Source of the DNA: Macrotis lagotis
Taxonomy: Eukaryota > Chordata > Mammalia > Peramelemorphia > Peramelidae
Direction of reading: 5' to 3'
Assembly: GCF_037893015.1 (NCBI RefSeq)
Contig: NC_133658.1
Coordinates: 632,453,354-632,517,353, forward strand
DNA length: 64,000 nt
In this document: piece after piece, positions 23,880 to 35,000 of the stretch
Layout of the letters: the number at the start of each line of letters is the position of its first letter
How positions within the stretch are numbered: position 1 is the stretch's first letter
The notes under the pieces: model-generated
The model's input: only the letters and a program-made list of their open reading frames with translations
Told to the model about the DNA's origin: nothing
Database searches by the model: none
Position numbers and translations under genes: made by a program

Positions 23880-24300
23880 AGGGGGAAAAGACGATCCCCC
23901 CAACCTTCCCGCAGCACTCCAGGATGAGCTCTTTACCTTGGCAAAAAGAGCGATGGACTTTAAACCTAGATTACATTTGTCTCTTCAACTCCTTGTTACT
24001 ATGCTATTCCTGCTGAACACCCCCAAAGCATGGGTCACCCCTCAGTGAGTACTTATCCCCCCCCGAATTTTATGATGTGTGTCTTTTCTCTGCTCTCTTT
24101 GCCAGTAATGGAACTGTGGGTCTCCCCACACTCTCACCAGAAGAACAAGCAGCCACACCATATCCCAAGACTCTTAAAGTTTATAATTCTGTTGGTCATT
24201 TGCATATCTGTACTGGGTCCCACTAACCCTTTCATTCCAAGGGGACCTTTTCACCTTTGACTCCTCTGCTGTGAGAATCAAACCCCACACACCCCTCCCT
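23880..24300 (+). pseudogene. Possible env-like remnant
   Basis: Lies between the pol remnant and the polypurine tract. One frame (24030-24260) has a hydrophobic stretch (FIILLVICISVLG) that could be part of an envelope signal or membrane segment. There is no other support, so this is a positional guess. Confidence 0.3.
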
Positions 24301-24458
24301 GCCCTTTTCTCCCTGACACTGGACACTCCCCCTGCTTCTGGTCTCCACATATCCCCTGGACACCGTGTAAAAAAGCCCTTATGAATTTTGGTTGTTTTTA
24401 TGTTATTATTATTTCACAGTGTTTATTTTGACTATCCAGTTCCTCCCGGCTCTAAATG

Positions 24459-24474
24459 AAAACCAAGGGGGATA
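24459..24474 (+). other. Polypurine tract
   Basis: AAAACCAAGGGGGATA directly precedes the TG start of the 3' LTR. Its position and the G-run at its end fit the plus-strand primer of retroviruses. Confidence 0.7.
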
Positions 24475-24895
24475 TGTGGGTACACAGGTTATTCTAACAG
24501 CCATGACACAAATCATTTCCAAGTAAACCACCACCTGGACAGTCTCAGGAGCTGACTTGCCACCCTTAGCGATAAGGTGCCCTGGAGTCCTTGGGAGCTG
24601 GACATTCCTCCCCACAGACCAAGGGCACTAGACACAGCTGTGTTTTATCACCTCCTCCCTAACATACCCCCTTATCCTGTAATGCAAGATGCTGAACATA
24701 CCCCGCTTGCATCCCCCCAATTACCTCATTATTCTTTGTTCTACCCTGGAAGACCTAACAGTATATATGTAATAGCTGAGCAGTAACAAAATTGAGCTGG
24801 AGGCATAAGGCAGTAGTGGCTTGACTCCTTAGTCTCAGCTTCCCTCCAGGAGGAAGGTCACCATTGTGGGCCCCAAGATGAAGCAAACCACAACA
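24475..24895 (+). repeat. Retroviral 3' LTR
   Basis: A 421-bp LTR running from TGTGGG to CCACAACA. A TATA-like box, GTATATATGT, is at 24761-24770, predicting a cap site near 24790-24800. I found no convincing AATAAA. The last 96 bases (R-U5) are repeated in inverted form at the other end of the provirus. Confidence 0.75.
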
Positions 24896-24901
24896 GTACA
24901 A

Positions 24902-25235
24902 TAATATTCCAATATATTCATATAGCAGAATTTGTTTAGCCATTTCTCAGTATGTAGACTTGTCTTCCTTTCAAATGTTTGACTATTACCAAAGAGCTAT
25001 TTAAAAATATTTTTAATACATATTGATCCTTTTTTTCCTTGTATCTTTGGAAGATAGGCCTAGTGGTACTATCTCCTGGGTCAGAATGTATGCAGAGTTT
25101 GGTGAAATTGATAACATTGTTACAAAATACTTTTTCAGAATATCCACACCCCTTCGTAGTTCCACCAAGAATTCATTTAATGTTACCCTCTTGACACTTC
25201 TCACTTTCAAGAAGAATTTATTAAGTGTGTAATAT
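24902..25235 (-). mobile_element. Old L1 fragment, right of the retrovirus
   Basis: Continuation of the L1 split by the retrovirus. 24985-25240 is homologous to 26575-26965, including the abrupt change to 'ttattaagtgt' at its end. Confidence 0.6.
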
Positions 25236-25310
25236 ATAATCAATATCATCCCAAGCATCTGGGATACAAAAAGAAAAGCGAAAGCAGTCCCTGCCTTAAA
25301 AGATTATTGG

Positions 25311-25457
25311 GGGGAGGGTTGCAAGGCAAATTGGGGTTAAGTGGCTTGCCCAAAGCCACACAGCTAGGTAATTATTAAGTGTCTGAGACCAGATTTGAAC
25401 CCAGGTACTCCTGACTCGAGGGCTGGTGCTTTATCCACTGTACCACCTAGCTGCCCC
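25311..25457 (-). mobile_element. tRNA-derived marsupial SINE
   Basis: Minus-strand copy; reversed head CCACCTAGCTGCCCC at 25443-25457. The tail side has G residues where T is expected. AAAGAT-type sequence flanks both sides (25299-25304 and 25458-25463) and may be the target duplication. Confidence 0.93.
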
Positions 25458-25660
25458 AAAGATAACATTTTTTAAGAGGAAGAAATGTGCCCAAATGAGT
25501 AATCTACAACATCTAACTTCAGTTTCCAGAAAAAAATCTAGCATATGCTATTAACTCTTTATATTTTGAAAGAGAAATAGTAATCTCTTAGAACCTAGGA
25601 TGATTCCACTTAGAATACATCAAGGCAAAATAACTTGATTTCTCTTTTTTTGTTGCTATA

Positions 25661-25792
25661 AATTTTTTTTAGGTTTTTGCAAGGCAATGTGGTTAAGTGA
25701 CTTGCCCAAGGCCACACAGCTAGGTGATTATTAAGTGGCTGAGAACACATTTGAACTCAGGTGCTCTATCCACTGTGCCACCTAGCTGCCCC
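25661..25792 (-). mobile_element. tRNA-derived SINE with internal deletion
   Basis: Minus-strand copy about 20 bases shorter than its neighbours: the stretch around 'cctgactccagggc' is missing at about 25760. TTTTTGTT lies on both sides and is the probable target duplication. Confidence 0.92.
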
Positions 25793-26574
25793 TTTTTGTT
25801 ATATTTTTGAAAATATCATTAATCTATTAGCTCTAATCAATTATTCCACATTTTATTCTTTTGGCATACTCATAACCCTATGTTTTTTTAAGGTTTTGCT
25901 AGTAGAAAATAAGATCTGTGTGATCCTATCAAGTTTTAAAGCCTTCAAATATAGATAAAAATGTAGACCAAATATACATTGAAAACAATTTATTTTTCTG
26001 TTATATGACGTTCAACATAGTTAAGGTTTGAGAGGCTTATTCATTGGCCTTGAAATTTATATGTTTTGTATTTTTAGCCATAAAAACTCATGCAGATTCA
26101 AAAATTAGTGGGGTTGCTGTCAAGTCAGCAGAAAAATATGTCACACTGAAAAACAATATCTCTCTGAAGTGTTGAACTGCTGATATGTATCCTTGACAGT
26201 AGATGATAGTATACTGCAGATAGAAAATAGGTAATTTTTAGTGAAGAATTTGATAAAAGTCTTTAATGTTATCCATTCAAACAAAAAAAAGTTTGGGGAA
26301 TACCACAGCTGTAGGAGAAATTCAAACCTCTATGGCAGGGAAGATATTTTATGGTCATAATTTTAGGATACTTCTTATATAAGTGTTCCTTAATATAAAT
26401 ACTTTCTTCAATAAAAATTCAAAGTTCAATTCAAATTTAACAATGAAACAGATATGATAAACTGACATTGACTGTAGTACAGAGATTATTTAATAGAGAA
26501 TGCATAAATGAGTTGGTATAGATCAAATTTCTATTTGGGCATACTCTGCCATTAACACTAACAGTGTATGTTTG
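25793..26574. other. AT-rich intergenic DNA
   Basis: No gene, tRNA or clear repeat is seen in this stretch. Confidence 0.5.
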
Positions 26575-26965
26575 ACTGCTACCAAAAGAGCTACTATAAA
26601 TATTATTTTAGGTTTTTGCAAGGCAAATGGGGTTAAGTGGCTTGCCCAAGGCCACACAGCTAGGTAATTATTAAGTGTCTGAGACCGGATTTGAACCCAG
26701 GTACTCCTGACTTCAGGGCCAGTGCTTTATCCATTACTCCATCTAGCCATCCCTACTATAAATATTTTTAATGCATGTTGGTCCTTTTCTTCTTTTTTTT
26801 TGTATCTTTTGAAAATAAGCCTAGTAGTACTATTGGTGATATTATAGCAAAATGTTTTTCACAATATCTGCACCCCTTCATAGTTATACCAGGAATTCAT
26901 TTAATGTTGCCTCCTCAGCACTTTCCTTTCACTGTCAAGAAAAAATTATTAAGTGTCTAATATAT
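26575..26965 (-). mobile_element. Old L1 fragment carrying a SINE
   Basis: Homologous to 24985-25235. A SINE is inserted at 26605. The fragment is diverged and has no open frame of note. Confidence 0.55.
26605..26752 (-). mobile_element. tRNA-derived SINE with perfect target duplication
   Basis: Minus-strand copy flanked by a perfect 14-bp direct repeat CTACTATAAATATT (26591-26604 and 26753-26766). This places both borders exactly. The length and duplication fit L1-driven insertion. Confidence 0.95.
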
Positions 26966-28035
26966 GATGAGATGAATTGTGATAATGTGATGATCACTCC
27001 ATTTGAATATGAAGTGTATAACACTAAGTTAAATAATCCTTGCATAGGACTTTAGAGTACTATAACTGTTTTATTTCTCAATATCATTGATTTTAGGTCA
27101 GTAAAACATTATAAACCATCTTTCAAAAATCCTACAATTTAATTTTTAAAATGAAATACTCAAAAATGATTATAGGAATACTTTGAAAATTTCAATTTTA
27201 TATCTAATATTAGTTATAACAAAATTTTGTTTCTTCTAAATTTAAAGTAAAATAATCTCCTTTTATGATGGATGAATACATAAATGATTTGAAGAGATAA
27301 TTCATAGGAACAGGTACAAGAGAAAGAAAAGAAACTGTTTAAGTAAAATAAATACAAAAACAGAAAGTAAAAAAGTACAAACCCAGCAAATACAATTCAC
27401 CATATTTATCATTAGAACTCACAGTAGTGTTATCAATGGAGATATTATTTTACAACATATCAATTATTTGGTTTCAGCAATGTAGTATTTATGCTTCAGC
27501 AAGCATAATAATTTGAAACCATATCTTAAAATTATACTTATAGAATATGTTGCAATAATTATAAACTTTTAAGATGAAAACATTTTTCAAAAATCATATC
27601 AATGAAAATAAAATGCTTGCATGCATGACAATGTAATACACAAAATTGCTGTTTAAAAATCCTCATTCAATATAAGAATACCTTATTATCTACAGTTACT
27701 GATATGGCAGAAACAACACAGCAACTCAAAAGCAAAGTAAACTTCAAATAGTTCCCCTAGAAGAAATAGAGCATGATGGGAAATTGGAAATGTCTGAAAA
27801 TTATCCTGATCAATTAGTAGGGACACTATGCTAACAATGTAAGTAAATGAAACAAGAGATATAGTTAAAGTTTCTCTTTTATTGCATAAGTGAGATATGT
27901 GTTGAAACTGTTAATAAAATTTCCTGTTTTACAAACCTATTGATGGCAATAGCACATCAAGAGGAATTTTTGTTCTGATTGATAATTTTTTCAGCTAAAA
28001 TGATATAATAAAGAAGAAGAAGAATGAACCGTAAT
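26966..28035. other. AT-rich intergenic DNA
   Basis: No gene or repeat family is recognised. All open frames are under about 60 codons. Confidence 0.5.
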
Positions 28036-28039
28036 TTCA

Positions 28040-28350
28040 TGGGTTTTTAGACTTATTTAAAATTCTACCTTTAGGGGCGGCTAGGTGGTGCAGTGAATAT
28101 AGCACCGGCCTTGGAGTCAGGAGTACCTGGGTTCAAATCCAACCTCAGAAACAATAATTACTTAGCCATGTGGCCTTGGGCAAGCCACTTAACCCCATTG
28201 CCTTGAAAAATCTAAAAAAAAAAAATTCTGCCTCTAATACTAGCTAAGTAAATCTTTATGAGAAATTAAGTCTTTTATACCTGTTTCCTCCTCTGTAAAT
28301 TAAGTTAGACTTGATGATTGTTATGATCCCTTACTGTTGAAAATCTATAA
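28040..28350 (+). repeat. Old MIR-like SINE split by a young SINE
   Basis: 'aaattctacctttaat...' is interrupted at 28074 and resumes at 28222 as 'aaattctgcctctaatact', then 'tttcctcctctgtaaatt' and 'aatctataatcc'. This fits the 3' half of a MIR or Mar1-like SINE. Confidence 0.5.
28074..28221 (+). mobile_element. tRNA-derived marsupial SINE
   Basis: Plus-strand copy with head GGGGCGGCTAGGTGG and an A-rich tail. It is flanked by a 15-bp near-perfect direct repeat, AAAATTCTACCTTTA at 28059-28073 and AAAATTCTGCCTCTA at 28222-28236 (2 differences). Confidence 0.94.
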
Positions 28351-28354
28351 TCCA

Positions 28355-28432
28355 TAATCTTAAAATAGATACAATATAAATCATCCATCAAGTCACCAAA
28401 GTTTGTAAACTCAGGGTTAACTTTGCCTTCTT
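28355..28432 (+). mobile_element. L2 LINE, left part, interrupted
   Basis: The stretch 'caagtcaccaaagtttgtaa' and what follows fits the L2 coding region just before the part found at 39514. It is the outermost layer of the nest. The last 14 bases are the target duplication of the HAL1-type element. Confidence 0.5.
28419..28432. repeat. Target duplication of HAL1-type element, left
   Basis: AACTTTGCCTTCTT matches AACTTTGCTTTCTT at 39514-39527 with one difference, 11 kb away. The pair fixes the borders of the element between them. Confidence 0.75.
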
Positions 28433-28543
28433 TTCTTTAATTTCTTTTTAATTTATATTTATTTTATTTTTACACAAATAATGTTTTTTATACATTATTA
28501 CAATATTCTTGTTTAAGAGTAAACATAATACTCCCTCTCCCAT

Positions 28544-29567
28544 TGAGAGCCAGGGTCTCTAAGCTGTTTGACACAGTCGCAGCAAGAAGACTCAAGGCAG
28601 TCACACTGCCTGATGAAACATTTCCTTCTTCAGTATATATAGGGATTTCATGCATACCAATATTTATAGGTTTATTATTTATTACAATATTTGCTCACCC
28701 TAATAGTGGAATGACTATAAAGGAAAGATTTCAGAAAAATTACTTGAATAAAACATATCATAAACTCTCCATATTTAACAGGACTGCCTCTCCCTGAGGC
28801 ATACAAAAGGCTTCAACATTATGAAATCTCTGGAAAACCCAACACTGGGAATTCCAAGGGGTGTCAGATAGAATTCCAGGGAAATTAATAGTTCCCCCGC
28901 CCCTTACCATACACAGGAATATAGGAAAAAGATGGTGAGAAAATAGTTAGTATAGGTGACCGATATGTGAGCTCTAACAGCCTTAGTTTCATGGGAAAGA
29001 ATAAAAAAGGTGACAAAAATTGTGGTTTCTACCAACAAGTCCTGAAAGAAAAATTGGTTATTGTAAGAGTTAACAGATGGGTGGACAAGCATAAAGACCC
29101 TCACTATAGATTGTTAAGGAAGTGTATTGAAAAACATTATTTACACAAAAATATAAAAAACTTTCCATTAAAAGAATTGCTTAATTAATAGCTTTAAATG
29201 AATTAACAATTATACAATGTAGTAATAAATAAGGTAACAGATAGGTTGAGGTCATCATGGTTTGAGTAGGGATAAGAAATCAATTAACTATATGATTATT
29301 AATTAAATTTGTAATCACATGATTAAAACTTGTAACAACATGAATTATATGATTGATGATGAAAATTGTACACTTTTTTAACCAAGGAAATGATCTTAGC
29401 TTGCTTGCTTGAAGCATACATGATTCTGAGACTATAAAAATAAATCCAAGCAGCTGACAGTCAGTCAACCTTCTCCTGTCTTTACCCCTGTGTTGACTCA
29501 ACTCATATCGCTGACTTTATCCATCCTGTCAGGTTCCAAGGACCCCGCGGAGGCTGGACCCGCCACA
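28544..29567 (+). repeat. Retroviral solo LTR, beta-type (ERV2-like)
   Basis: A 1.02-kb stretch beginning TGAGAGCCAGGG and ending CCGCCACA, with ACTATAAAAATAAATCC near 29430 (TATA-like and AATAAA-like). The GC-rich end 'gaccccgcggaggctgg' recalls ERV2-class U5. It interrupts the HAL1 3' region. No clean 6-bp duplication is seen: TCCCAT is on the left and TCACCC or CATCAC on the right. The internal retroviral part is absent, as expected after LTR-LTR recombination. The open frames inside are not retroviral genes. Confidence 0.6.
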
Positions 29568-29656
29568 TCACCCCCAAAAATATAGACCCTCCTGAGCAAT
29601 AAATTAAAGGAAAGAGGAAAAAATTAAAATTAAAAATAATAGTAATGATAATAATA

Positions 29657-29812
29657 GGGGCAACTAAGTGGCACATTGGACAGAGCACCGGACCTGGAGT
29701 CAGGAGTACCTGAGCCCAAATCCAGCCCCAGACAACCAACAATCACCCAGCTGTGATACCCTGGGCAAGCAATCCCAACCCCATGGCCCTGCAAAAACCA
29801 AAAAAAAAAAAA
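29657..29812 (+). repeat. SINE-like module 1 in HAL1 3' region
   Basis: A plus-strand, C-rich diverged version of the window's SINE ('gagcaccggacctggagtca' at 29684) with an A-rich end. It lies antisense to the HAL1 element. Confidence 0.75.
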
Positions 29813-29861
29813 CCCAAAATAAAATGAAATGGTAGTAGTAATAATAATAATAATAATAGTA

Positions 29862-30002
29862 GGGGTGGCAAGTGGCACAGTGGACAGAGCACCAGCCCCA
29901 GAGTCAGGTGCACCCATGTCCAAATCCAGCCTCAGACACCCAACAGTCACCCAACTGTGCCACCCCAGGCAAGCCACCCAAACCCATCTGCCCCACAACC
30001 CC

Positions 30003-30003
<1 letters not shown>
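29862..30003 (+). repeat. SINE-like module 2 in HAL1 3' region
   Basis: A second C-rich SINE version ('gagcaccagccccagagtca'), ending in a long AAT/AAG repeat instead of plain A. Separated from module 1 by about 50 bases of A- and AAT-rich DNA. Confidence 0.75.
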
Positions 30004-30081
<78 letters not shown>

Positions 30082-30095
30082 AAGAAGAAGAAGAA
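30004..30095. repeat. (AAT)n(AAG)n microsatellite
   Basis: About 50 bases of AAT followed by about 42 of AAG. The switch suggests a single T-to-G change that then spread by slippage. Poly-Asn, poly-Ile and poly-Leu frames over it are artefacts. Confidence 0.97.
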
Positions 30096-30309
30096 AATGT
30101 GCTTCAGTCTGTGTTCCAACACCACCACCTCTGTTGTGGGTGGATGGGTGGATCACATTCTTTAGGATAAGTCCATCACAAAAGTGACTTCCATAATTTT
30201 CCCATTGTTGCCATTGCTGTTCGCAACTCCCTCCGTTCCTACTTCACCACTACCATGCACTATATTTTCTCTCTCCATTCACTCTGTCCCTCTTCTTAAA
30301 TGTGCTGTA

Positions 30310-30445
30310 GGGTAGCTGAGTGGCACAGCAGACTAATCACTGGCTCTGGGGCCAAGAAGCCCCGAGCAGACCAACCACCCCTAAAGCCCAGCAACCACCC
30401 AGCCCTGTGGTCCCAGACAAACCATCTAATCATTCACATGCCCCC
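30310..30445 (+). repeat. SINE-like module 3 in HAL1 3' region
   Basis: The most diverged of the three modules: 'gggtagctgagtggcacagc', then 'ggctctggggccaagaagcc'. Unlike the other two it has no A-tail and runs straight into C-rich HAL1 sequence, so it may be part of the element itself and not an insertion. Confidence 0.6.
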
Positions 30446-30891
30446 CCATCCCCCATCCCTCTTCTCTCCTTCTTATTCTAGATGTCTATATCCCATTGAG
30501 TATATATATATATATATACTGTTTCCTCTCTGAGCCAACTCTGAAGAGAGGTAAGGTTCACTCATTCCCCCTTGCCCTCCCTCCTTCCATATCATTTCAA
30601 TAGCTCCTTGAAATAAAAAAGAATCTTATTATATGAAATACCTTAGCCTATCCTACCTCTCCTTTCTCTTACTCTCATTATATTTCCCTTTTAGCCATTG
30701 ACTCCATTTTTACAATATATTATATCTTCAAACTCAGCTCTCTCTTGCGCCTCATCCATAAAAAGCTCCTTCTACCTGAACTATTAAATGAGAAGTTTCC
30801 AATGAGTATTATCAGTATCATGTTTCTATACCAGAATACATGTAGTTCATCATCATTAAGTCCCTCGTATTTTACCCTTCTCCTCCACTTT

Positions 30892-31641
30892 CTATGCTTC
30901 ACCTGAATCCTGTACCTGAAGATCAAATTTTCTGTTCAGCTCTGGCCATTCCAACAGGAACATTTGAAATTCACCTGGCTCATTGAAAGTCCATCTTTTT
31001 CCCTAGAACAGGATGTTCAGTTTTGCTGGGTAGTTGATTCTCGGTTGCATTCTGAGCTCTTTTGTCTCCTGGAATATTATATCCCAACCTCTATGAGCCC
31101 TTAATGTAGTCGCTGCTAAGCCCTGTGTGATCCTGACTGCAGCTCCATGATATTTGAATTGCGTTCTTCTGGCTGCTTGTAACAATTTCCCCTTTGACTT
31201 GGGAGCTCTGGAACTTGGCTATAATATTCTTGGGGGTTGATTTTTTTGGATCTCTTACCAGGAGAGATCACTGGATTCTCTCAATTTCTATTTTGCCCTC
31301 TGCTTCTAATATATCTGGGAAATTTTTCTGTAGGAATTCTTTAAAAATGATGTCAATGCTCTTTTTCTGATCATGACTTTCAGGTATCCCAATAATTTTT
31401 AAATTATCTTTTCTGAATCACTTTTCCAGATCAGTTGTTTTTTCGATGAGATGTTGCACATTTTCTTCTAATTTTTCATTCTTTTGGTTTTGAAGTATTG
31501 TGTCCTAACTTCTCATAAAATCAGCAGCTTCCTTTAGTTGCATTCTACTTTTGAAGGATTTGTTTTCCTCAGAGAGCTTTCTTATCTCTTTTTCCATCTG
31601 GTCAATTCTGCTTTTTAAAACATTCTTCTCCTCAATAACTT
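30892..31641 (-). pseudogene. HAL1-type ORF1, C-terminal part
   Basis: L1 ORF1 proteins are trimeric RNA-binding chaperones. This half holds the C-terminal domain: the frame at 31003-31185 reads LQAARRTQFKYHGAAVRI, then NYPAKLNILF, matching the mammalian ORF1p C-terminal domain. The stop codon is at 30892-30894. The coiled coil lies upstream to 31641, where the younger L1 cuts in, and the N-terminus resumes at 38442. Frameshifts and stops are present. Confidence 0.8.
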
Positions 31642-32003
31642 CTTTTTATTAAAAATATTATTTGAGTTTTACAATTTTACCCCAATCTTGCTTCCCTCCC
31701 CCACCCCTACCCCAGAGATAGCACTCCGTCAGTCTTTACTTTGTTTCCATGTTTTACCTTGATCCAATTTGGGTGTGATGAAAGAGAAATCATATCCTTA
31801 AAGAGAAGAGAATTCTCAGAGGTAACAAGATCAGACAATAAGATATCTGGGTTTTTTTCCAAATTAAAGGGAATAGTCCTTGTACTTTGTTAAAACTCCA
31901 CAGCTCCTTATCTGGATACAGATGGTACTCTCCTTTGCAGACAGCACAAAATTGTTCCCAATTGTTGCACTGATGGAATGAGCAAGTACTTCAAGGTTGA
32001 GCA

Positions 32004-35000
32004 TCACTCCCATGTTGCTGTTAGGGTGTACAGTGTTTCTCTGGTTCCGCTCATCTCACTGACCATCAGCTCATGCAAATCCCTCCAGGTTCCCCTGAAA
32101 TCCCATCCCTTCTGGTTTCTAATTGAACAGTACCGTTCCATGATATACATATACCACAGTTTGCTAAGCCATTCCCCAATTGAAGGACATTTACTGGATT
32201 TCCAATTCTATGCCACCACAAACAGGGCTGCTATAAATATTTTTGTACAAGTAATGTTTTTACACTTTTTCTTCATCTCTTCAGGATATAGACCCAGTAG
32301 TGGTATTGCTGGGTCAAAGGGTACATACATTTTTGTTGCCCTTTGGACATAGTTTCAAATAGCTCTCCAGAAGGGTTGGATGAGTTCACAGCTCCACCAA
32401 CAGTGTAATAGTGTCCCAGATTTCCCACATCCCTTCCAACAATGATCATTATCCTTCCTGGTCATACTGGCCAATCTGAGAGGTGTGAGGTGGTACCTCA
32501 GAGAAGCTTTAAATTGCATTTCTCTAATAATTAATGATTTAGAGCATTTTTTCATATGGCTATGGATTACTTTGATCTCCTCATCTGTAAATTGCCTTTG
32601 CATATCCTTTGAACATTTGTCAATTGGGGAAAGGCTTTTTGTTTTAAAAATATGACTCAGTTCTCTATATAATTTAGAAATGAGTCCTTTGTCAGAATCA
32701 TTAGTTGTAAAGATTGTTTCCCAATTTACTACATAGCTTTTGATCTTGATTACATTGGTTTTATCTGTGCAAAAGCTTTTTAATGTAATGTAATCAAAAT
32801 CATCTAATTGATTTTTAGTGATGTTCTCCAACTTTTCCTTAGTCATAAACTGTTCCCCTTTCCATAGATCTGGCAGGTAAATTAGCCCTTAATCTTCTAA
32901 TTTGCTTATAGGATTGTTTTTTATGTCTAAGTCCTGTAACCATTTGGATCTTAACTTGGTAAGGGTGTGAGGTGTTGGTCTAATCTAAGTTTCTTCCATA
33001 CTAACTTCCAATTATCCCAGCAGTTTTTATCAAAGAGGGCGTTTTTATCCCAATGGCTGGACTCTTTGGGGTTTATCAAACAGCAGATTACTATAATCCT
33101 CTCCTGCTTTTACACCTAGTCTATTCCACTGGTCCACCACTCTATTTCTTAGCCAATACCAAAGAGTTTTGATGACTGATGCTTTATAATATAATTTTAG
33201 ATCGGGTAGTGCTAAGCCACCTTCGTTTGCATTTTTTTTCATTAAGCTCCTGGCAATTCTGGACTTTTTATTTCTCCATATAAATTTACTTACAATTTTT
33301 TCTACTCATTAAAGCAATTTTTTGGAATTTTGATTGGGAGGGCACTAAACAGATAGTTTAGTTTTGGTAGAATTGTCATTTTTATTATATTAGCTCTCCC
33401 TATCCATGAGCAGTTGATATTTGCCCAGTTATTTAAATCTGATTTAATTTGCATGAGAAGTGTTTTATAATTGTTTTCAAAAAGATTCTGAGTCTGTCTT
33501 GGCAAATAGACTCCCAAATATTTTACACTGTCTGAGGTAACTTTAAATGGGATTTCTCTTTCTAGCTCTTCCTGCTGTTTCTTGCTAGACATATAGAGAA
33601 AAGTTGAGGATTTATGAGGGTTTATTTTATAACCTGAAACTTTGCTAAAATTGTTAATTGTTTCCAGTAGTTTTTTAGATGATTTCTTGGGATTCTCTAT
33701 GTAGACCATCATGTAATCTATGAAGAGTGAGAGTTTTGACTCTTCCTTCCAAATTCTAATTCCTTCAATTTCTTTTTCTTCTCTAATTGCTGATGGACAC
33801 ATTTCTAATACAATATTGAATAGTAGTGGTGATAATGGGCACCCTTGTTTGACCCCTGATCTTATTGGGAATGCCTCTAGCCTCTCCCCATTGAATATAA
33901 TGATTGTTGATGGTTTCAGATAGATACTGCTAATTGTTTTAAGGAATGGTCCATTCATTCCTAGACTCTCTACTATTTTTAATAGGAATGGATGCTGTAT
34001 TTTGTCAAAAGCTTTTTTGGCATCTATTGATATGATCATATGATTTCTAATAGGATTGCTGTTGATATAATTGAGTATACTAACAGTTTTCCTAATATTG
34101 AACCATCCCTGCATTCCTGGAATAAATCCTACTTGATCATAATGTATTATCCTTGTGATGACTTGTTGTAGTCATTTTGCTAAGATTTTATTTAGGATTT
34201 TTGCATCTATATTCATCAGGGAAATAGGTCTATAATTTTCTTTCTCTGTTTTAACTCTTCCTGGTTTAGGTAACAGTACCATGTTGGTCTCATAGGAAGA
34301 GTTAGGCAGAGTTCCATCTTTCCCTATTTTTCCAAAGAGTTTATATAGGTTTGGAACCAATTGTTCCTTAAATGTTTGGTAGAATTCACTTGTGACTCCA
34401 TCTGGCCCAGGAGATTATTATTTAGGGAGTTCAATAATGGCTTGTTGAATTTCTTTTTCTGAGATGGGGTTGTTTAGGTATTTAATCTCCTCTTCATTTA
34501 ACCTGGGCAACTTATATTTTTGTAAATATTCATCCATTTCCCTTAGATTCTCAAATTTATTGGCATGGAGTTGGACAAAATAATTTTGAATTATTACTTT
34601 AATTTCCTCCTCATTGGCGGTGAGTTCACCTTTTTCTTTTACAATACTAGCAATTTGGTTTTCTTCTTTTTTTTAATCAAATTGACCAGAGGTTTATCAA
34701 TTTTATTGGTTTTCTCATAATACCAACTTTTGGTTTTATTTATTAATTCAATAGTTTTTTTTGCTTTTGATTTTATTAATTGCTCCTTTAATTTTTAGAA
34801 TTTCTAATTTGGTATTTGGGGATTTTTGATTTGCTCTTTCTCTAATTTTTTTAGTTGCATGTTTAGATCATTGATTTCCTCTTTCCCCAATTTATTCATA
34901 TAAGCATTTAGAGGTATAATATATCCCCTGAGATTTGTTTTGAATGAATCCCATAGGTTTTGGTATGCTGTTTCAGCATTATCATTATCTAGGATAAAAT

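Larger units (their letters stand above)
22533..24895 (+). mobile_element. Internally deleted endogenous retrovirus with inverted 5' end
   Basis: A 2363-bp provirus relic flanked by the 6-bp direct repeat GTACAA (22527-22532 and 24896-24901). Internal landmarks in order are a tRNA-Phe-type primer-binding site, a leader splice donor, a gag-like stretch, a fragment of the RNase H domain of pol, an uncertain env-like stretch, a polypurine tract and a 421-bp 3' LTR. Most of gag, pol and env is gone and what remains has stops and frameshifts. The 5' LTR is not a direct copy of the 3' LTR; see the separate entry. It sits inside an older minus-strand L1. Confidence 0.85.

Noticed and set aside
22533-24895. 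DNA transposon with 96-bp terminal inverted repeats
   Set aside because: The inverted ends alone suggest this, but a tRNA-Phe-type primer-binding site at exact spacing, a polypurine tract before a TG...CA 3' LTR, an RNase H remnant and a leader splice donor show that it is retroviral.
28967-29188. 73-codon frame within the solo LTR
   Set aside because: No recognised domain, position inside an LTR, and length within chance for AT-rich DNA.
29872-30187. Open frames with poly-Asn, poly-Ile, poly-Leu or poly-Lys
   Set aside because: They are translations of the AAT/AAG microsatellite and SINE modules.
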